Source of the DNA: Caballeronia sordidicola
GTDB lineage: Bacteria; Pseudomonadota; Gammaproteobacteria; Burkholderiales; Burkholderiaceae
Direction of reading: 5' to 3'
Length of the DNA stretch: 64,000 nucleotides
NCBI RefSeq assembly: GCF_001544455.2
Contig: NZ_FCOC02000001.1
Coordinates: 667,502 to 731,501 of the forward strand
This document shows, piece after piece, positions 1-9,370 of this stretch. The notes beneath the pieces are model-generated. The model worked only from the letters and a program-made list of their open reading frames with translations. It was not told the origin of the DNA and ran no database searches. The translations under genes and the position numbers were made by a program. Numbering within the stretch: the first letter of the stretch is position 1; the number at the start of each line of letters is the position of its first letter.

Positions 1-1038
1 CCGCGCGTGGAATTGCGTGGCCCGCCGGCCGGTCTCGAAGGTGAATGGACGCGTCGCGATTTCCCGCTGCCGGCGGCCAGCCAGTCGTATGTGGATTCCA
101 TCGACAGCGAGCGCGACGACACCGTGCTTGTTCACGTCGAACATTTCCTCGCGCCGCCGTCGCTTTACTACGCCGATTTCGCGCAGCCGGAAAGCGAATG
201 GCAACTGCTCGCGCGCCTTCCGGCTCAATTCGATGCAACCGGGCTGGTTGCCGAGCGGCGTCACGCACTATCAACCGATGGCGTCGCCATTCCTTATTGG
301 TTGATCGGCCGCGAAGCGAACGTGCGGGGTCATCGGCCGGCGCCTTGTTTGCTCTATGGCTATGGTGGTTTTGAAGTCGCGCTTGACCCGCACTACGATG
401 CGACCACGGGAATCGCGTGGCTCGAGAGTGGCGGGTTATACGCGGTCGCGAACATTCGCGGCGGCGGCGAGTTCGGGCCTGAGTGGCATCAGGCTGCGCA
501 GCGCGAGAACCGCCGGGTTGCCTTCGATGACTTCATCGCCGTTGCAGAAGCGCTGGTGTCGTCCGGGGTAACGACATCGGAACAGCTTGCCATACGGGGT
601 GGAAGCAATGGCGGTTTGCTGACTGGCGTGATGCTCGTTCAGCGCCCGGAGTTGTTTGGCGCGGTGTTATCGGAAGTGCCGCTGCTCGACATGGCGCGGT
701 TTCATGTGTTGTTGCAGGGTGCGTCGTGGGTCGATGAATACGGTGACCCGGACAACGCGGAGGACTTGCGTTTCCTGCTGAGTTATTCGCCGTATCAAAA
801 CGTGAAAGCGGAAACGGTGTATCCGCCGGCGTTGTTCACGTCATCGGCGACGGACGATCGCGTTCATCCGGGCCACGCCCGCAAGATGGCGGCGCGGATG
901 CAGGCGCAGGGACATGAGCGCGTGTGGTATCTGGAGAACCGCGACGGCGGTCACGGTGCTGGCATTGAGGCGGAAAGCATTGCGCGGGTGGAAGCAACGG
1001 CGTTCACGTTCTTGAAAGAGATGCTTCAACAACAATAA
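1..1038 (+). CDS. Prolyl oligopeptidase family serine peptidase (S9), C-terminal part
   Basis: The reading frame is open from the first base, so the gene starts outside the window and only about 345 C-terminal residues are present. The fragment holds the end of the beta-propeller and the whole alpha/beta-hydrolase domain. The catalytic triad is visible: Ser in GGSNGG (codon at 604), Asp in ATDDRVHP (about 853) and His in GGHGAG (codon at 952). The motif NIRGGGEFGPEWH is typical of the oligopeptidase B / prolyl endopeptidase group. It would cleave short peptides after Pro or basic residues; which of the two cannot be told from this part. The family is cytoplasmic or periplasmic, and the N terminus that would decide is missing. 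Confidence 0.9.
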   Translation, partial: PRVELRGPPAGLEGEWTRRDFPLPAASQSYVDSIDSERDDTVLVHVEHFLAPPSLYYADFAQPESEWQLLARLPAQFDATGLVAERRHALSTDGVAIPYWLIGREANVRGHRPAPCLLYGYGGFEVALDPHYDATTGIAWLESGGLYAVANIRGGGEFGPEWHQAAQRENRRVAFDDFIAVAEALVSSGVTTSEQLAIRGGSNGGLLTGVMLVQRPELFGAVLSEVPLLDMARFHVLLQGASWVDEYGDPDNAEDLRFLLSYSPYQNVKAETVYPPALFTSSATDDRVHPGHARKMAARMQAQGHERVWYLENRDGGHGAGIEAESIARVEATAFTFLKEMLQQQ

Positions 1039-1404
1039 TGAAATAACGAAATAACGAGCCAAACCCGGGGCGCGTTTTTCTGTTTGACTGCCACGAACGC
1101 GGGTGGCGAAGCGTGTGGGTATCTGTTGCCGGAGCGGGAGGGTTTCAACTGTCCGGGGTTATGCGCTGAGTGTTCTTTTGAAGTCCCAAGCAGATGTCAG
1201 TGCACGCTTGGTCTCATTAAGAATTAGCGGTTGGAAGGCGTTTTCTTTGCTTCGTTTCTTTGTCGCCGTTGGACAAAGAAATGAAGTCCCGCCACGGACA
1301 GTGGCTAACAGTGCTAAAAAGGATCAACGAACAAGGAACCCGCGAAGACCTAAAAAGCGGGACCCCACAGCAACCCCACCGCCCACAGCAACAAAACCCC
1401 GCCG
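1039..1404. other. Intergenic region between convergent genes
   Basis: About 370 bases without a supportable gene, lying between the 3' ends of the S9 peptidase and the MFS exporter. It contains the inverted repeat listed at 1255–1281 and, near 1364–1392, two copies of CCCACAGCAAC separated by seven bases. No clear intrinsic terminator with a T-tract is visible. Confidence 0.6.
1255..1281. repeat. Inverted repeat, possible dispersed Burkholderia intergenic element
   Basis: Perfect 10-bp arms TTTCTTTGTC and GACAAAGAAA flank a 7-base loop (GCCGTTG). They are preceded by a second TTTTCTTTGCTTCG-like stretch. From memory, TTTCTTTG-containing inverted repeats recur many times between genes in Burkholderia genomes. 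Here only one copy is seen in the window, so the dispersed nature is inference. It could also act as a bidirectional transcription end for the two converging genes. Confidence 0.45.
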
Positions 1405-2646
1405 TCACCCCGCGCGCAGCGCCCTGACCGGCCGTCCATGCCACCGCAACACCATCGTCCGCCCGACAAACGTCAACACGCCGGTCACTCCGATCACGAT
1501 CCCCATCCCTTGCGGGGTGCCATCGTGCAACATCCCGACCGCAACACTGGCGAGCGCCCCGAGCGCCAACTGCACTGAGCCGAACACTGCGGCTGCGGCG
1601 CCTGCGTTGTGTGGGTATCGATGCATGAGATCGGTTGTGCAGTTGGCCGACAACAACCCCACAACGCCGACCACGAAAAACAGGCACCCGACGATTGCCC
1701 ACAATCCCCCCACCCCGGTAATACAAACAAACGCGGTCGCCAGCGCCGCAACAACACTGACAAACGAAGCAATGGAAATCAGTTTCAGTGATCCCAACGG
1801 CCCGACGAGCCGCGTATTCGCCACATTCCAACCGATGATCCCGATAATGTTCAGCCCAAAGAAAAACCCGTAGTGCTGCGGCTTCACATGAAAGTAGTTG
1901 ATATACACAAACGGCGTCGCCGTGATGTACGCGAACATGGAAGCGAACGCCATCCCGCCGCATAAAGCGTGGCCCCAGGTAACGGGATCGGTGAGAAGAC
2001 GCCCATACGCGGCAAACGACTGCCCGAGCGCTGAAGTCGCGCGTTTTTCTCGCGGCCACGTTTCCGGTACACGCAGATAAGTCGTCACGGCGCACAGCAA
2101 GCCGAATAGCGACAGCGTGACGAACACCGCGCGCCATCCGCCAAGCAACAGCAACTGCCCGCCGATCAGCGGCGCAAGCAACGGCCCGATAGACGTGACG
2201 ATAGCAAGCATGGACAGCACGCGAGCCGCGTCAGACGGCGCATGCGCATCGCGCGCAATGGCCCGCGCCAGCACGGAAGCCGACCCCGCGCCCAACGCCT
2301 GCAGAAAACGCAGGACCACCAGTGAATCGATGGAAAACGACAGCGCGCATCCCACGCTCGCGAGCGCGTACAAGATGATGCCGCCAAGCAGAACGGGCCG
2401 GCGCCCATAAGCGTCCGAAAGCGGCCCATATACAAGCATTCCCAACGAAAAGCCGAGCATGAAACTGGTGAGCGTGATCTGCGCGGCCGCCGCGGTCGTG
2501 CCGAACGCGTTGGCGAGCGCGGGCAGGCTTGGCAGATACATATCGATGGAAAGCGGACCGCACGCCGCCAGCGCGCCGAGCAGAAGGATCAGCCGACGGT
2601 CGGAACGGCGCTTGATGATTTCGGGCATGGGAGACGAAAAGAACAT
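1405..2646 (-). CDS. Bcr/CflA family MFS drug exporter
   Basis: A 413-residue, 12-helix major facilitator, the usual length for the Bcr/CflA (DHA1) subfamily, which exports bicyclomycin, chloramphenicol and similar compounds by proton antiport across the inner membrane. The N-terminal [12 protein letters not shown] motif is characteristic. The helix 2–3 loop reads [14 protein letters not shown], the MFS motif A. A second in-frame Met at 2628 (MPEIIKRR) is an equally plausible start; neither has a good ribosome site. It is divergent from hemL and stands alone. The substrate is unknown. Confidence 0.9.
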   Translation of the reverse strand: MFFSSPMPEIIKRRSDRRLILLLGALAACGPLSIDMYLPSLPALANAFGTTAAAAQITLTSFMLGFSLGMLVYGPLSDAYGRRPVLLGGIILYALASVGCALSFSIDSLVVLRFLQALGAGSASVLARAIARDAHAPSDAARVLSMLAIVTSIGPLLAPLIGGQLLLLGGWRAVFVTLSLFGLLCAVTTYLRVPETWPREKRATSALGQSFAAYGRLLTDPVTWGHALCGGMAFASMFAYITATPFVYINYFHVKPQHYGFFFGLNIIGIIGWNVANTRLVGPLGSLKLISIASFVSVVAALATAFVCITGVGGLWAIVGCLFFVVGVVGLLSANCTTDLMHRYPHNAGAAAAVFGSVQLALGALASVAVGMLHDGTPQGMGIVIGVTGVLTFVGRTMVLRWHGRPVRALRAG

Positions 2647-2981
2647 GGGAAAGACACGAGACTTCGTTCCGGCGACGGGACCGCCCGTGCAAAAGCCTTG
2701 GCAATGGTGTTCGGCGCCGAAAAAAACGACTCAAGCGAACGACTTAAACGACGCCTTAAAAGTGCAAGCATTGTACGCGCACGGATCGGCGGCGCTGGAC
2801 CGCGACTGCGAGGGACGCCGCCCTTGCGGCCTGATCCAGGCGACTCCGGTACAATTTCAGCTTGATTTCCTGCAGCCGCGCCAACGCGCCGGGCCACCAT
2901 CCGGCATCTGATCGAGGCCCGATCAGCGCCCGCGACCGCAGCCTTCTGAAGCAACACACGCCATCCAGCGCAGGTCCAGTC
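2647..2981. other. Divergent promoter region MFS exporter / hemL
   Basis: 335 bases between divergently transcribed genes. A TACAAT hexamer at 2850–2855 on the plus strand is a reasonable -10 for hemL, but no convincing -35 is spaced correctly. The open frame that runs upstream of the hemL start at 2982 is treated as leader rather than coding. Confidence 0.4.
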
Positions 2982-4265
2982 ATGTCCAGAAATGAAGCTC
3001 TCTTCGAACGCGCCCAGAAAACCATTCCCGGCGGCGTGAACTCGCCGGTACGCGCGTTCCGCTCGGTCGGCGGCACGCCGCGATTCATCCAGCGCGCGCA
3101 CGGTCCGTATTTCTGGGACGCCGACGGCAAGCAGTACATCGACTACATCGGTTCATGGGGGCCGATGATTCTCGGCCACGTTCATCCGGAAGTGCTCGAA
3201 GCCGTGCAGCGCGTGCTGGCAAACGGCTTCTCGTTCGGCGCGCCGACCGAATCCGAGATCGAGATCGCGGAAGAGATCTGCAAGCTGGTGCCATCTATAG
3301 AGCAGGTTCGCATGGTTTCCAGCGGCACGGAGGCGACCATGAGCGCGCTGCGTCTTGCGCGCGGTTTCACGAAGCGTGACCGGATCATCAAGTTCGAAGG
3401 GTGCTATCACGGCCACGCGGACAGCCTGCTCGTAAAGGCGGGTTCGGGTTTGCTGACGTTCGGCAACCCCACGTCGGCAGGCGTTCCCGCCGATATCGCC
3501 AAACACACCACCGTGCTCGAATACAACAACGTCGAGCAGCTTGACGAAGCGTTCGCCGCGTTCGGCTCGGAGATCGCCTCGGTGATCGTGGAGCCGGTGG
3601 CGGGCAACATGAACCTCGTGAAAGGCTCGCCGGAATTCCTCGCGGCATTGCGCGCGCGTTGCGACGAATACGGCTCGGTGCTGATTTTCGATGAAGTCAT
3701 GTGCGGCTTTCGCGTCGCGCTTGGCGGCGCGCAAGCGGTCTATGGCATCAAGCCGGACCTTACGTGTCTTGGCAAGGTGATCGGAGGCGGCATGCCCGCT
3801 GCGGCATTCGGCGGCCGTCGGGACATCATGGCGCATCTCGCGCCGCTCGGCGGCGTGTATCAGGCGGGCACATTGTCGGGCAATCCGATCGCGGTCGCAG
3901 CCGGCCTGAAAACGCTGCAACTGATCCAGGCGCCGGGTTTCTACGACACGCTGACAACACAAACCCGCCATCTCGCCGATGGTCTCGTCGCGGTCGCGAA
4001 GGAAGCGAACGTGCCGTTTTCCGCGGACGCCATTGGTGGAATGTTCGGCCTTTATTTCGCCGAAAGCATTCCGGCGAGCTTCGCCGAAGTCACGAAAGGC
4101 GACACAAAGCGCTTCAACGCTTTTTTCCACGAAATGCTCGACAGAGGCGTGTACTTCGCGCCGTCGGCGTATGAAGCGGGTTTCGTCTCGATCGTCCACG
4201 ACAACGCCGTGATCAACGCCACGCTCGACGCCGCCCGTGGCGCTTTCGCCCGGCTCGCCGCCTGA
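2982..4265 (+). CDS. hemL: Glutamate-1-semialdehyde 2,1-aminomutase
   Basis: PLP enzyme that converts glutamate-1-semialdehyde into 5-aminolevulinate, the second step of the C5 route to tetrapyrroles, in the cytoplasm. From ATG 2982 the protein is 427 residues, exactly the family norm. The frame opens 40 codons earlier, but that extension is not family-like. The N terminus [21 protein letters not shown] is the classic HemL start. The PLP-binding lysine is K265 in [11 protein letters not shown], and the signature [12 protein letters not shown] precedes it. The gene lies just upstream of ribD (26 bases) and may be co-transcribed with it. Confidence 0.97.
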   Translation: MSRNEALFERAQKTIPGGVNSPVRAFRSVGGTPRFIQRAHGPYFWDADGKQYIDYIGSWGPMILGHVHPEVLEAVQRVLANGFSFGAPTESEIEIAEEICKLVPSIEQVRMVSSGTEATMSALRLARGFTKRDRIIKFEGCYHGHADSLLVKAGSGLLTFGNPTSAGVPADIAKHTTVLEYNNVEQLDEAFAAFGSEIASVIVEPVAGNMNLVKGSPEFLAALRARCDEYGSVLIFDEVMCGFRVALGGAQAVYGIKPDLTCLGKVIGGGMPAAAFGGRRDIMAHLAPLGGVYQAGTLSGNPIAVAAGLKTLQLIQAPGFYDTLTTQTRHLADGLVAVAKEANVPFSADAIGGMFGLYFAESIPASFAEVTKGDTKRFNAFFHEMLDRGVYFAPSAYEAGFVSIVHDNAVINATLDAARGAFARLAA

Positions 4266-4291
4266 AACGCCAGAAAAGAGAGGCCGCCGCA

Positions 4292-5428
4292 ATGTTTTCG
4301 CAGACCGATTTCTCGCACATGGAACGCGCGCTCGCGCTGGCCGCGCGTGGGATGTACATCACGACGCCGAATCCGCGCGTCGGCTGCGTGCTGGTAAAGG
4401 ACGGCGAAGTCATCGGCGAAGGTTTCACGCAGCCCGCCGGGCAGGATCACGCCGAGATTCGCGCGCTGAAGGACGCACGCGCGCGCGGCCACGATCCGCG
4501 CGGCGCGACCGCTTACGTGACGCTCGAGCCGTGCAGCCATTTTGGCCGCACGCCGCCGTGCGTGAACGCCCTGATCGAAGCACGGGTCGCGAAAGTCATC
4601 GCTGCCATGGAAGATCCGAATCCGGCTGTCTCCGGGCGCGGCCTTGCGATTCTCCGTGACGCGGGTATCGATGTGCGCTGCGGCCTGCTCGCCAACGAGG
4701 CTTATGAACTGAATATCGGCTTCGTGTCGCGCATGACGCGCCGCCGGCCGTGGGTACGCATGAAAGTCGCGGCCACGCTCGACGGCCGTACGGGCTTGCC
4801 GAGCGGCGACAGCCAGTGGATCACGGGCGAAGCCGCTCGCGCCGACGGCCATGCGTGGCGCGCCCGCGCATGCGCGATCCTGACGGGCATTGGCACGGTG
4901 CGCGAGGACGACCCGCAACTCACCGTGCGCGCGGTGGACACGCCGCGCCAGCCGCAGCGCGTGCTGATCGACAGCCGCCTCGACGTGCCGCTTGGCGCGC
5001 GCATTCTGGAAGGCGCGCCGCCGTGGGTTTTTTGCGGCGCCGAGCCCGATCCTGTCAAAGCCGCTGCGCTGCGTGAACGGGGTATCGAGTTCACGCCGCT
5101 CACGAATGAACATGGCAAAGTCGATCTCCCCGCTATGCTCGGCATCCTCGCCGATCGCGGCATCAATGAGCTACATGTCGAAGCGGGTCACAAGCTCAAT
5201 GGCTCGCTGTTGCGCGAGGGCTGCATCGACGAATTGCTGGTTTATCTGGCGCCCAGCCTGCTTGGCAACGCGCCCGGCATGTTCGACTTTGCGCCGCCAG
5301 ACACGCTCGAAGCGCGGCCGCATCTGCGGTTTCACCGGATCGACCGGATTGGCGACGACGTGCGGATTCTCGCGCGCTTCGCCGTTGTGAAGGCCGACGA
5401 ACCGGCGGACGCGCGGCCTCTTATCTAA
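4292..5428 (+). CDS. ribD: Bifunctional riboflavin deaminase/reductase RibD
   Basis: 378 residues, the usual length. The N-terminal deaminase domain has the zinc site H53-A-E55 and PCSHFGRTPPC (C81, C90). It deaminates 2,5-diamino-6-ribosylamino-pyrimidinone 5'-phosphate. The C-terminal half (about residue 150 onward, with VRMKVAATLDGRTG and an ELHVEAGHKLNGSLL stretch) is the NADPH-dependent reductase giving 5-amino-6-ribitylamino-uracil phosphate. These are the second and third steps of riboflavin synthesis. It sits 36 bases before ribE, as a transcription unit. Confidence 0.97.
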   Translation: MFSQTDFSHMERALALAARGMYITTPNPRVGCVLVKDGEVIGEGFTQPAGQDHAEIRALKDARARGHDPRGATAYVTLEPCSHFGRTPPCVNALIEARVAKVIAAMEDPNPAVSGRGLAILRDAGIDVRCGLLANEAYELNIGFVSRMTRRRPWVRMKVAATLDGRTGLPSGDSQWITGEAARADGHAWRARACAILTGIGTVREDDPQLTVRAVDTPRQPQRVLIDSRLDVPLGARILEGAPPWVFCGAEPDPVKAAALRERGIEFTPLTNEHGKVDLPAMLGILADRGINELHVEAGHKLNGSLLREGCIDELLVYLAPSLLGNAPGMFDFAPPDTLEARPHLRFHRIDRIGDDVRILARFAVVKADEPADARPLI

Positions 5429-5464
5429 CGCAAAAGTAACGCAAAAGCCCAAGGAATCTCAACG

Positions 5465-6094
5465 ATGTTCACAGGAATTGTCGCGGCGGTGGGCCGCATA
5501 GAAGCCGTAACGCCGCTTGGTTCGCCCGTTGACGCGGATACCGGTGTGCGCCTCACGGTGGCATCGGGCGGCCTGGATCTCGCGGACGTCGAACTCGGCG
5601 ACAGCATCTCCATCCAGGGCGCGTGCATGACGGTCATCGAGAAATCGGCGGCGTCGTTTGCCGTCGATGTATCGCGCGAAAGCCTGAACAAGACGGCAGG
5701 CCTCTCCCAACCCGGCGACGTGAACCTGGAAAAGGCGCTCCGCGCGCACGACCGGCTCGGCGGGCATCTGGTGTCGGGGCACGTGGATGGTCTTGGCGAA
5801 GTGACGCGGTTCGAGCCGGTTGGCGAATCGCATGAGTTGCGGATCCTGGCGTCGAAAGATATTGGGAAATACCTGGCGTACAAAGGCTCGGTGACGGTGA
5901 ACGGCGTGAGCCTGACGGTGAACACCGTGAACGACCGGCCGGACGGATGCGAGTTTTCGATCAACCTGATTCCGCATACGGTGGAAGTGACGACGCTGCG
6001 GCATCTGAAAGCGGGATCGAAGGTGAATCTGGAGATCGATTTGATTGCGCGATATGTGGAGCGGATTTTGAGTGCGTCAGGGACGGCAAACTGA
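5465..6094 (+). CDS. ribE: Riboflavin synthase alpha subunit
   Basis: 209 residues made of two tandem lumazine-binding beta-barrel domains. The first begins MFTGIVAAVGRIE; the second starts near residue 98 with GHLVSGHVDGLGEV. It dismutates two 6,7-dimethyl-8-ribityllumazine molecules into riboflavin and 5-amino-6-ribitylaminouracil. It follows ribD directly. In related genomes I expect ribBA next; here a two-gene toxin-antitoxin-like module intervenes. The symbol ribC is used for this gene in some systems. Confidence 0.95.
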   Translation: MFTGIVAAVGRIEAVTPLGSPVDADTGVRLTVASGGLDLADVELGDSISIQGACMTVIEKSAASFAVDVSRESLNKTAGLSQPGDVNLEKALRAHDRLGGHLVSGHVDGLGEVTRFEPVGESHELRILASKDIGKYLAYKGSVTVNGVSLTVNTVNDRPDGCEFSINLIPHTVEVTTLRHLKAGSKVNLEIDLIARYVERILSASGTAN

Positions 6095-6096
6095 CA

Positions 6097-6112
6097 ACAC
6101 ATAATTATGTGT
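6097..6112. promoter_or_regulatory. 16-bp perfect palindrome, likely operator of the TA-like module
   Basis: ACACATAATTATGTGT is a perfect palindrome in a locally AT-rich stretch (6095–6167) immediately upstream of the putative antitoxin. It overlaps a smaller repeat, TGTG-TAG-CACA (6109–6119). A TAATAT hexamer at 6130–6135 could be the -10 element, which would put the palindrome over the -35. Ribbon-helix-helix antitoxins usually bind such sites to repress their own operon. The binding itself is inference. Confidence 0.6.
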
Positions 6113-6167
6113 AGCACATAAATCTGCGTTAATATCTTCGCTTATTTATCACTTATGAAGGTGCGCA

Positions 6168-6515
6168 ATGGCGGAAACGGTCAACTTCACCGGCGCGGTC
6201 GATCACGATCTGCTCAAGCGCGCCAAGATTCTCGCAGCAAAGTCCGACACGTCGATCAACGCGCTCTTTAACGCCGAACTGCGCTATCTGGTCGAAACCT
6301 TCGAAGCGGCGGAAGCCAGCAACAATCAGAACTTTCGCACGCTGCTCGACTTTTCGCTGGGCCGACTCGACGACAATCAGGCCATTCAGGCGCTCGGTAT
6401 CGCTAGCGACGAGGACTTGTTCCTGCTCATGGCCCGCGCTCACCTTCCCATGCCGCGGCTGCCGGAGCCGGCCGTGAGCCGTATGGTCGACGACCTGAAC
6501 GCGCTGCCCAAATAA
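6168..6515 (+). CDS. Putative antitoxin, ribbon-helix-helix-like
   Basis: 115 residues. The first 50 (VNFTGAVDHDLLKRAKILAAKSDTS...) resemble a ribbon-helix-helix DNA-binding fold: a short strand followed by two helices. The rest is acidic and helical and could mask the partner. It ends 3 bases before the next gene's ATG, a PIN-like protein, so the pair has the layout of a type II toxin-antitoxin module. The upstream palindrome at 6097 fits autoregulation. The family is not recognised with certainty; the call rests on fold impression plus context. Confidence 0.6.
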   Translation: MAETVNFTGAVDHDLLKRAKILAAKSDTSINALFNAELRYLVETFEAAEASNNQNFRTLLDFSLGRLDDNQAIQALGIASDEDLFLLMARAHLPMPRLPEPAVSRMVDDLNALPK

Positions 6516-6518
6516 CCC

Positions 6519-7034
6519 ATGCCAGCCAATACCACCCTGCTTCCCGATGCAGGGCCGCTGATCACGCTCGCCTATGCGAATGCGCTCGATCTTCTGCTCG
6601 CACCGGGCTGGCCTATTGAACTGGTCGATATGGTGCTGTACGAGGTAACGCGTAACAAGACGCCGACCAGCGAACGCATTGCAGCCTGGGCCAGCAAGCA
6701 TTGCGGGCCTGTCCTCGAGACCAAAGTGTTTCGCCATTACACGCAGGCAGACAGGACGGCTCCAGCCCGCAGGGCGAACCTTGGCGAGTTGGCCATTCAG
6801 GAAGCCATGAACGATCTCAGTCTTGATGACCGGCGGATCGGCGTCTTTCTGTTTGAAGATCACAAGATCGCACGCGCCAGTTTTCTGGTGCCGGACAACT
6901 GCAGGAAAGTTTCAACGCGTGCATATCTCATGTTTCTGGAACAACAAGGTCTGATCGATTCGGCAGCGCAAATCGAGCGCGCGGCGATCCTTGCGGGACG
7001 GCAGTTTTCGCAAATTCGCTTTCCGCCTGACTGA
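6519..7034 (+). CDS. PIN-like domain protein, putative toxin
   Basis: 171 residues. It opens with [12 protein letters not shown], the first strand and acidic residue (D10) of PIN-fold nucleases. Further acidic positions fit the PIN metal site: E42 (VLYEVTR), E90 ([11 protein letters not shown]) and D114 (LFEDHKIAR). PIN toxins cleave tRNA or other RNA with Mg2+ and are neutralised by the cognate antitoxin encoded just upstream. It is longer than the usual VapC (about 130 residues), with about 40 extra C-terminal residues. Substrate and toxicity are unknown. Confidence 0.6.
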   Translation: MPANTTLLPDAGPLITLAYANALDLLLAPGWPIELVDMVLYEVTRNKTPTSERIAAWASKHCGPVLETKVFRHYTQADRTAPARRANLGELAIQEAMNDLSLDDRRIGVFLFEDHKIARASFLVPDNCRKVSTRAYLMFLEQQGLIDSAAQIERAAILAGRQFSQIRFPPD

Positions 7035-7147
7035 CGCGCGCGGCAATGACCTGAAGACAACTCGGCGTCGACCCGACTGCGGCCATTCCCGCTGCCGACG
7101 CCCGACACACCCAAAACCGGCAAAACCCCGGCGTTGCCCCTCCCTGT

Positions 7148-7162
7148 GGCGTAAAATACGCC
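7148..7162. promoter_or_regulatory. Short palindrome upstream of ribBA
   Basis: GGCGTA-AAA-TACGCC, a perfect 6-bp inverted repeat with a 3-base centre, lies 25 bases before the ribBA start. Its centre includes TAAAAT (7152–7157), which could serve as a -10 box. It may be a separate promoter/operator for ribBA–ribH–nusB downstream of the inserted module. No FMN-riboswitch-like structure is visible here. Confidence 0.35.
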
Positions 7163-7187
7163 CTTTCCCGAACGGACGACCATCGCA

Positions 7188-8360
7188 ATGACGCTCGCCT
7201 CCACTCCAGAGATCATCGCTGAGCTGAAAGCAGGCCGGATGGTGATTCTCGTCGACGAAGAAGACCGCGAAAACGAAGGCGATCTTGTCATCGCCGCCGA
7301 TTTCGTGACCGCGGAAGCGATCAACTTCATGGCGCGGCACGGCCGTGGACTGATCTGCCTGACGCTCACGCCCGAACGTTGCCGCCAGTTGAACCTGCCA
7401 CTGATGACGCAGAAAAACGGCACGCAGTACGGCACGGCGTTCACGGTCAGCATCGAGGCAGCCGAAGGCGTGACCACGGGCATCTCGGCGGCGGACCGCG
7501 CCCGCACCATCCAGGCGGCCGTCGCGCACGACGCCAAGGCCGAACATATCGTCCAGCCGGGCCATGTTTTTCCGATCATGGCGCAACCCGGCGGCGTACT
7601 CGTTCGCGCCGGACACACGGAAGCAGGTTGCGACCTTGCGGCCATGGCCGGATTGACGCCGGCATCGGTGATCTGCGAAGTGATCCGCGACGACGGCGAA
7701 ATGGCGCGTCTGCCCGACCTGATCGAATTCGCGAAGCTGCACGACATCAAGATCGGCACCATCGCCGACCTGATTCATTACCGCTCGCGCACCGAATCGA
7801 TCGTGGAGCGCGTGGCCGAACGCACCATGCAGACGGCGCACGGCGCGTTTCGCGCGGTGTTGTATCGCGATCAGCCGAGCGGTTCGCCGCATATTGCGCT
7901 GGTGCGAGGCCGGCCGGCGCCGGACCGCGAGACTCCGGTGCGCGTGCATGAACCGCTTTCCGTGCTGGACCTGCTGGAAGTGGATTCGTCCACACATTCC
8001 TGGACACTCGATGCCGCCATGAAAGAGATCGCCGCCCGCGATCTCGGCGCAATCGTGCTGCTCAATTGCGGCGATTCGAAAGAACATCTGGTCGAGGTCT
8101 TCCAGGCTTTTGAACGGGAAGACAAGGCGGCCGAACTGAAACGCCGGCCGATCGACTTCAAGACCTACGGCATCGGCGCGCAGATCCTGCGTGAGCTGGG
8201 CGTGGGCAAGATGCAGGTCCTGTCGAACCCGCGCAAGCTTGGCAGCATGTCCGGTTACGGACTTGAAGTGACGGGCTTTATTCCCATGCCAGGTTGTCCC
8301 GCTACGCAATCCATGGATCCAGCCGACGCCGCTTCGTTCTCTCATTTGCGCTCGGTTTGA
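7188..8360 (+). CDS. ribBA: 3,4-dihydroxy-2-butanone 4-phosphate synthase with degenerate GTP cyclohydrolase II-like domain
   Basis: 390 residues. Residues 1 to about 200 are a complete DHBP synthase: [17 protein letters not shown] (E28/E30 region), RHGRGLICL, and HTEAGCDLA. This half makes the four-carbon unit for lumazine from ribulose 5-phosphate. Residues about 205–390 align in position and ending ([21 protein letters not shown]) with GTP cyclohydrolase II. The zinc-binding Cys cluster (SECLTGD...RCDCG in active enzymes) and the RQEGRG GTP loop are absent. The second activity is therefore probably lost, and a separate ribA must supply it elsewhere. The gene follows the TA-like module and precedes ribH. 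Confidence 0.93.
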   Translation: MTLASTPEIIAELKAGRMVILVDEEDRENEGDLVIAADFVTAEAINFMARHGRGLICLTLTPERCRQLNLPLMTQKNGTQYGTAFTVSIEAAEGVTTGISAADRARTIQAAVAHDAKAEHIVQPGHVFPIMAQPGGVLVRAGHTEAGCDLAAMAGLTPASVICEVIRDDGEMARLPDLIEFAKLHDIKIGTIADLIHYRSRTESIVERVAERTMQTAHGAFRAVLYRDQPSGSPHIALVRGRPAPDRETPVRVHEPLSVLDLLEVDSSTHSWTLDAAMKEIAARDLGAIVLLNCGDSKEHLVEVFQAFEREDKAAELKRRPIDFKTYGIGAQILRELGVGKMQVLSNPRKLGSMSGYGLEVTGFIPMPGCPATQSMDPADAASFSHLRSV

Positions 8361-8413
8361 AGTGATCCGACCGGCGCTCGCCACCACACGCTCACACTGA
8401 CAACGGACAAATA

Positions 8414-8917
8414 ATGGAAATCGGACAATATCAACCGAACCTCGACGGCGACGGACTGCGCATCGGCATCGTGCAATCACGCTTCAACGAACCGGTTTGC
8501 AACGGGCTCGTGGACGCCTGCACCGAAGAACTTGAACGGCTTGGCGTGATCGGCGAAGACGTGCTGCTCGTCACCGTGCCGGGCGCGCTCGAAATCCCGC
8601 TGGCGCTGCAAAAGCTGGCTGAATCGGGTCAATTCGATGCGCTCATCGCACTTGGCGCGGTGATTCGCGGCGAGACTTATCACTTCGAGCTGGTATCGAA
8701 TGAAAGCGGCGCGGGAATTTCGCGCATTGCGCTCGACTTCGGCACGCCGGTCGCAAACGCCGTGCTGACCACGGAAAACGACGAACAAGCGGTTGCCCGC
8801 ATGACAGAAAAAGGCCGCGACGCGGCGCGCGTGGCGGTCGAAATGGCCAATCTCTCGGTGGCGCTGGAACAGCTCGGCGGCGACGACGAAGATGAAGACG
8901 ACGAGGACCGTGCATGA
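8414..8917 (+). CDS. ribH: 6,7-dimethyl-8-ribityllumazine synthase
   Basis: 167 residues. It has the lumazine synthase motifs [31 protein letters not shown] and [16 protein letters not shown]. It condenses 5-amino-6-ribitylaminouracil with DHBP to give lumazine, the substrate of ribE; the family forms pentamers or 60-mer capsids. The C terminus is a very acidic tail ([13 protein letters not shown]). Its stop overlaps the nusB start by 4 bases (ATGA), showing translational coupling. Confidence 0.97.
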   Translation: MEIGQYQPNLDGDGLRIGIVQSRFNEPVCNGLVDACTEELERLGVIGEDVLLVTVPGALEIPLALQKLAESGQFDALIALGAVIRGETYHFELVSNESGAGISRIALDFGTPVANAVLTTENDEQAVARMTEKGRDAARVAVEMANLSVALEQLGGDDEDEDDEDRA

Positions 8918-9351
8918 AAAGCGCTCGACGCCGCTCGCGCGAACTCGCGACACAAGGGCTTTACCAATGGTTGCTGTCGGGCTCGCCCGGCGGCGAGATA
9001 GACGCGCAGTTGCGCGGCGCGCAAGGCTACGACAAGGCCGATCAGGAGCACCTGGACGCCCTGCTGCACGGCGTGATCAAGGAAGCGGACGTCATTTCCG
9101 CCGAACTTCAGCCGTGCCTTGATCGTCCGCTCGACCAGCTTTCCCCGGTCGAACGCGCGGTGCTGATGGTCGCCGCATTCGAGTTCAAGCATCACGTGGA
9201 CATTCCGTATCGCGTGGTGATCAACGAAGCCATCGAGCTGACCAAGACCTTTGGCGGCTCCGACGGCCACAAGTACGTGAACGGCGTGCTCGACAAGCTC
9301 GCGGTCCAGTTGCGTCCGGCGGAAGCGCAAGGCCGCGGACAACGTACCTGA
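8914..9351 (+). CDS. nusB: Transcription antitermination factor NusB
   Basis: 145 residues, all-helical NusB fold. It begins [22 protein letters not shown], the typical arginine-rich first helix. The C-terminal signature is [32 protein letters not shown]. With NusE (S10) it binds boxA RNA and prevents premature termination in rRNA operons. Coupling to ribH by ATGA overlap is a common arrangement in proteobacteria. Confidence 0.97.
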   Translation: MKSARRRSRELATQGLYQWLLSGSPGGEIDAQLRGAQGYDKADQEHLDALLHGVIKEADVISAELQPCLDRPLDQLSPVERAVLMVAAFEFKHHVDIPYRVVINEAIELTKTFGGSDGHKYVNGVLDKLAVQLRPAEAQGRGQRT

Positions 9352-9370
9352 ATCGATCCTTCCAACGCCG

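Noticed and set aside
6095..8413. FMN riboswitch before riboflavin genes
   Set aside because: None of the conserved RFN words was seen upstream of ribD, ribE, ribBA or ribH.
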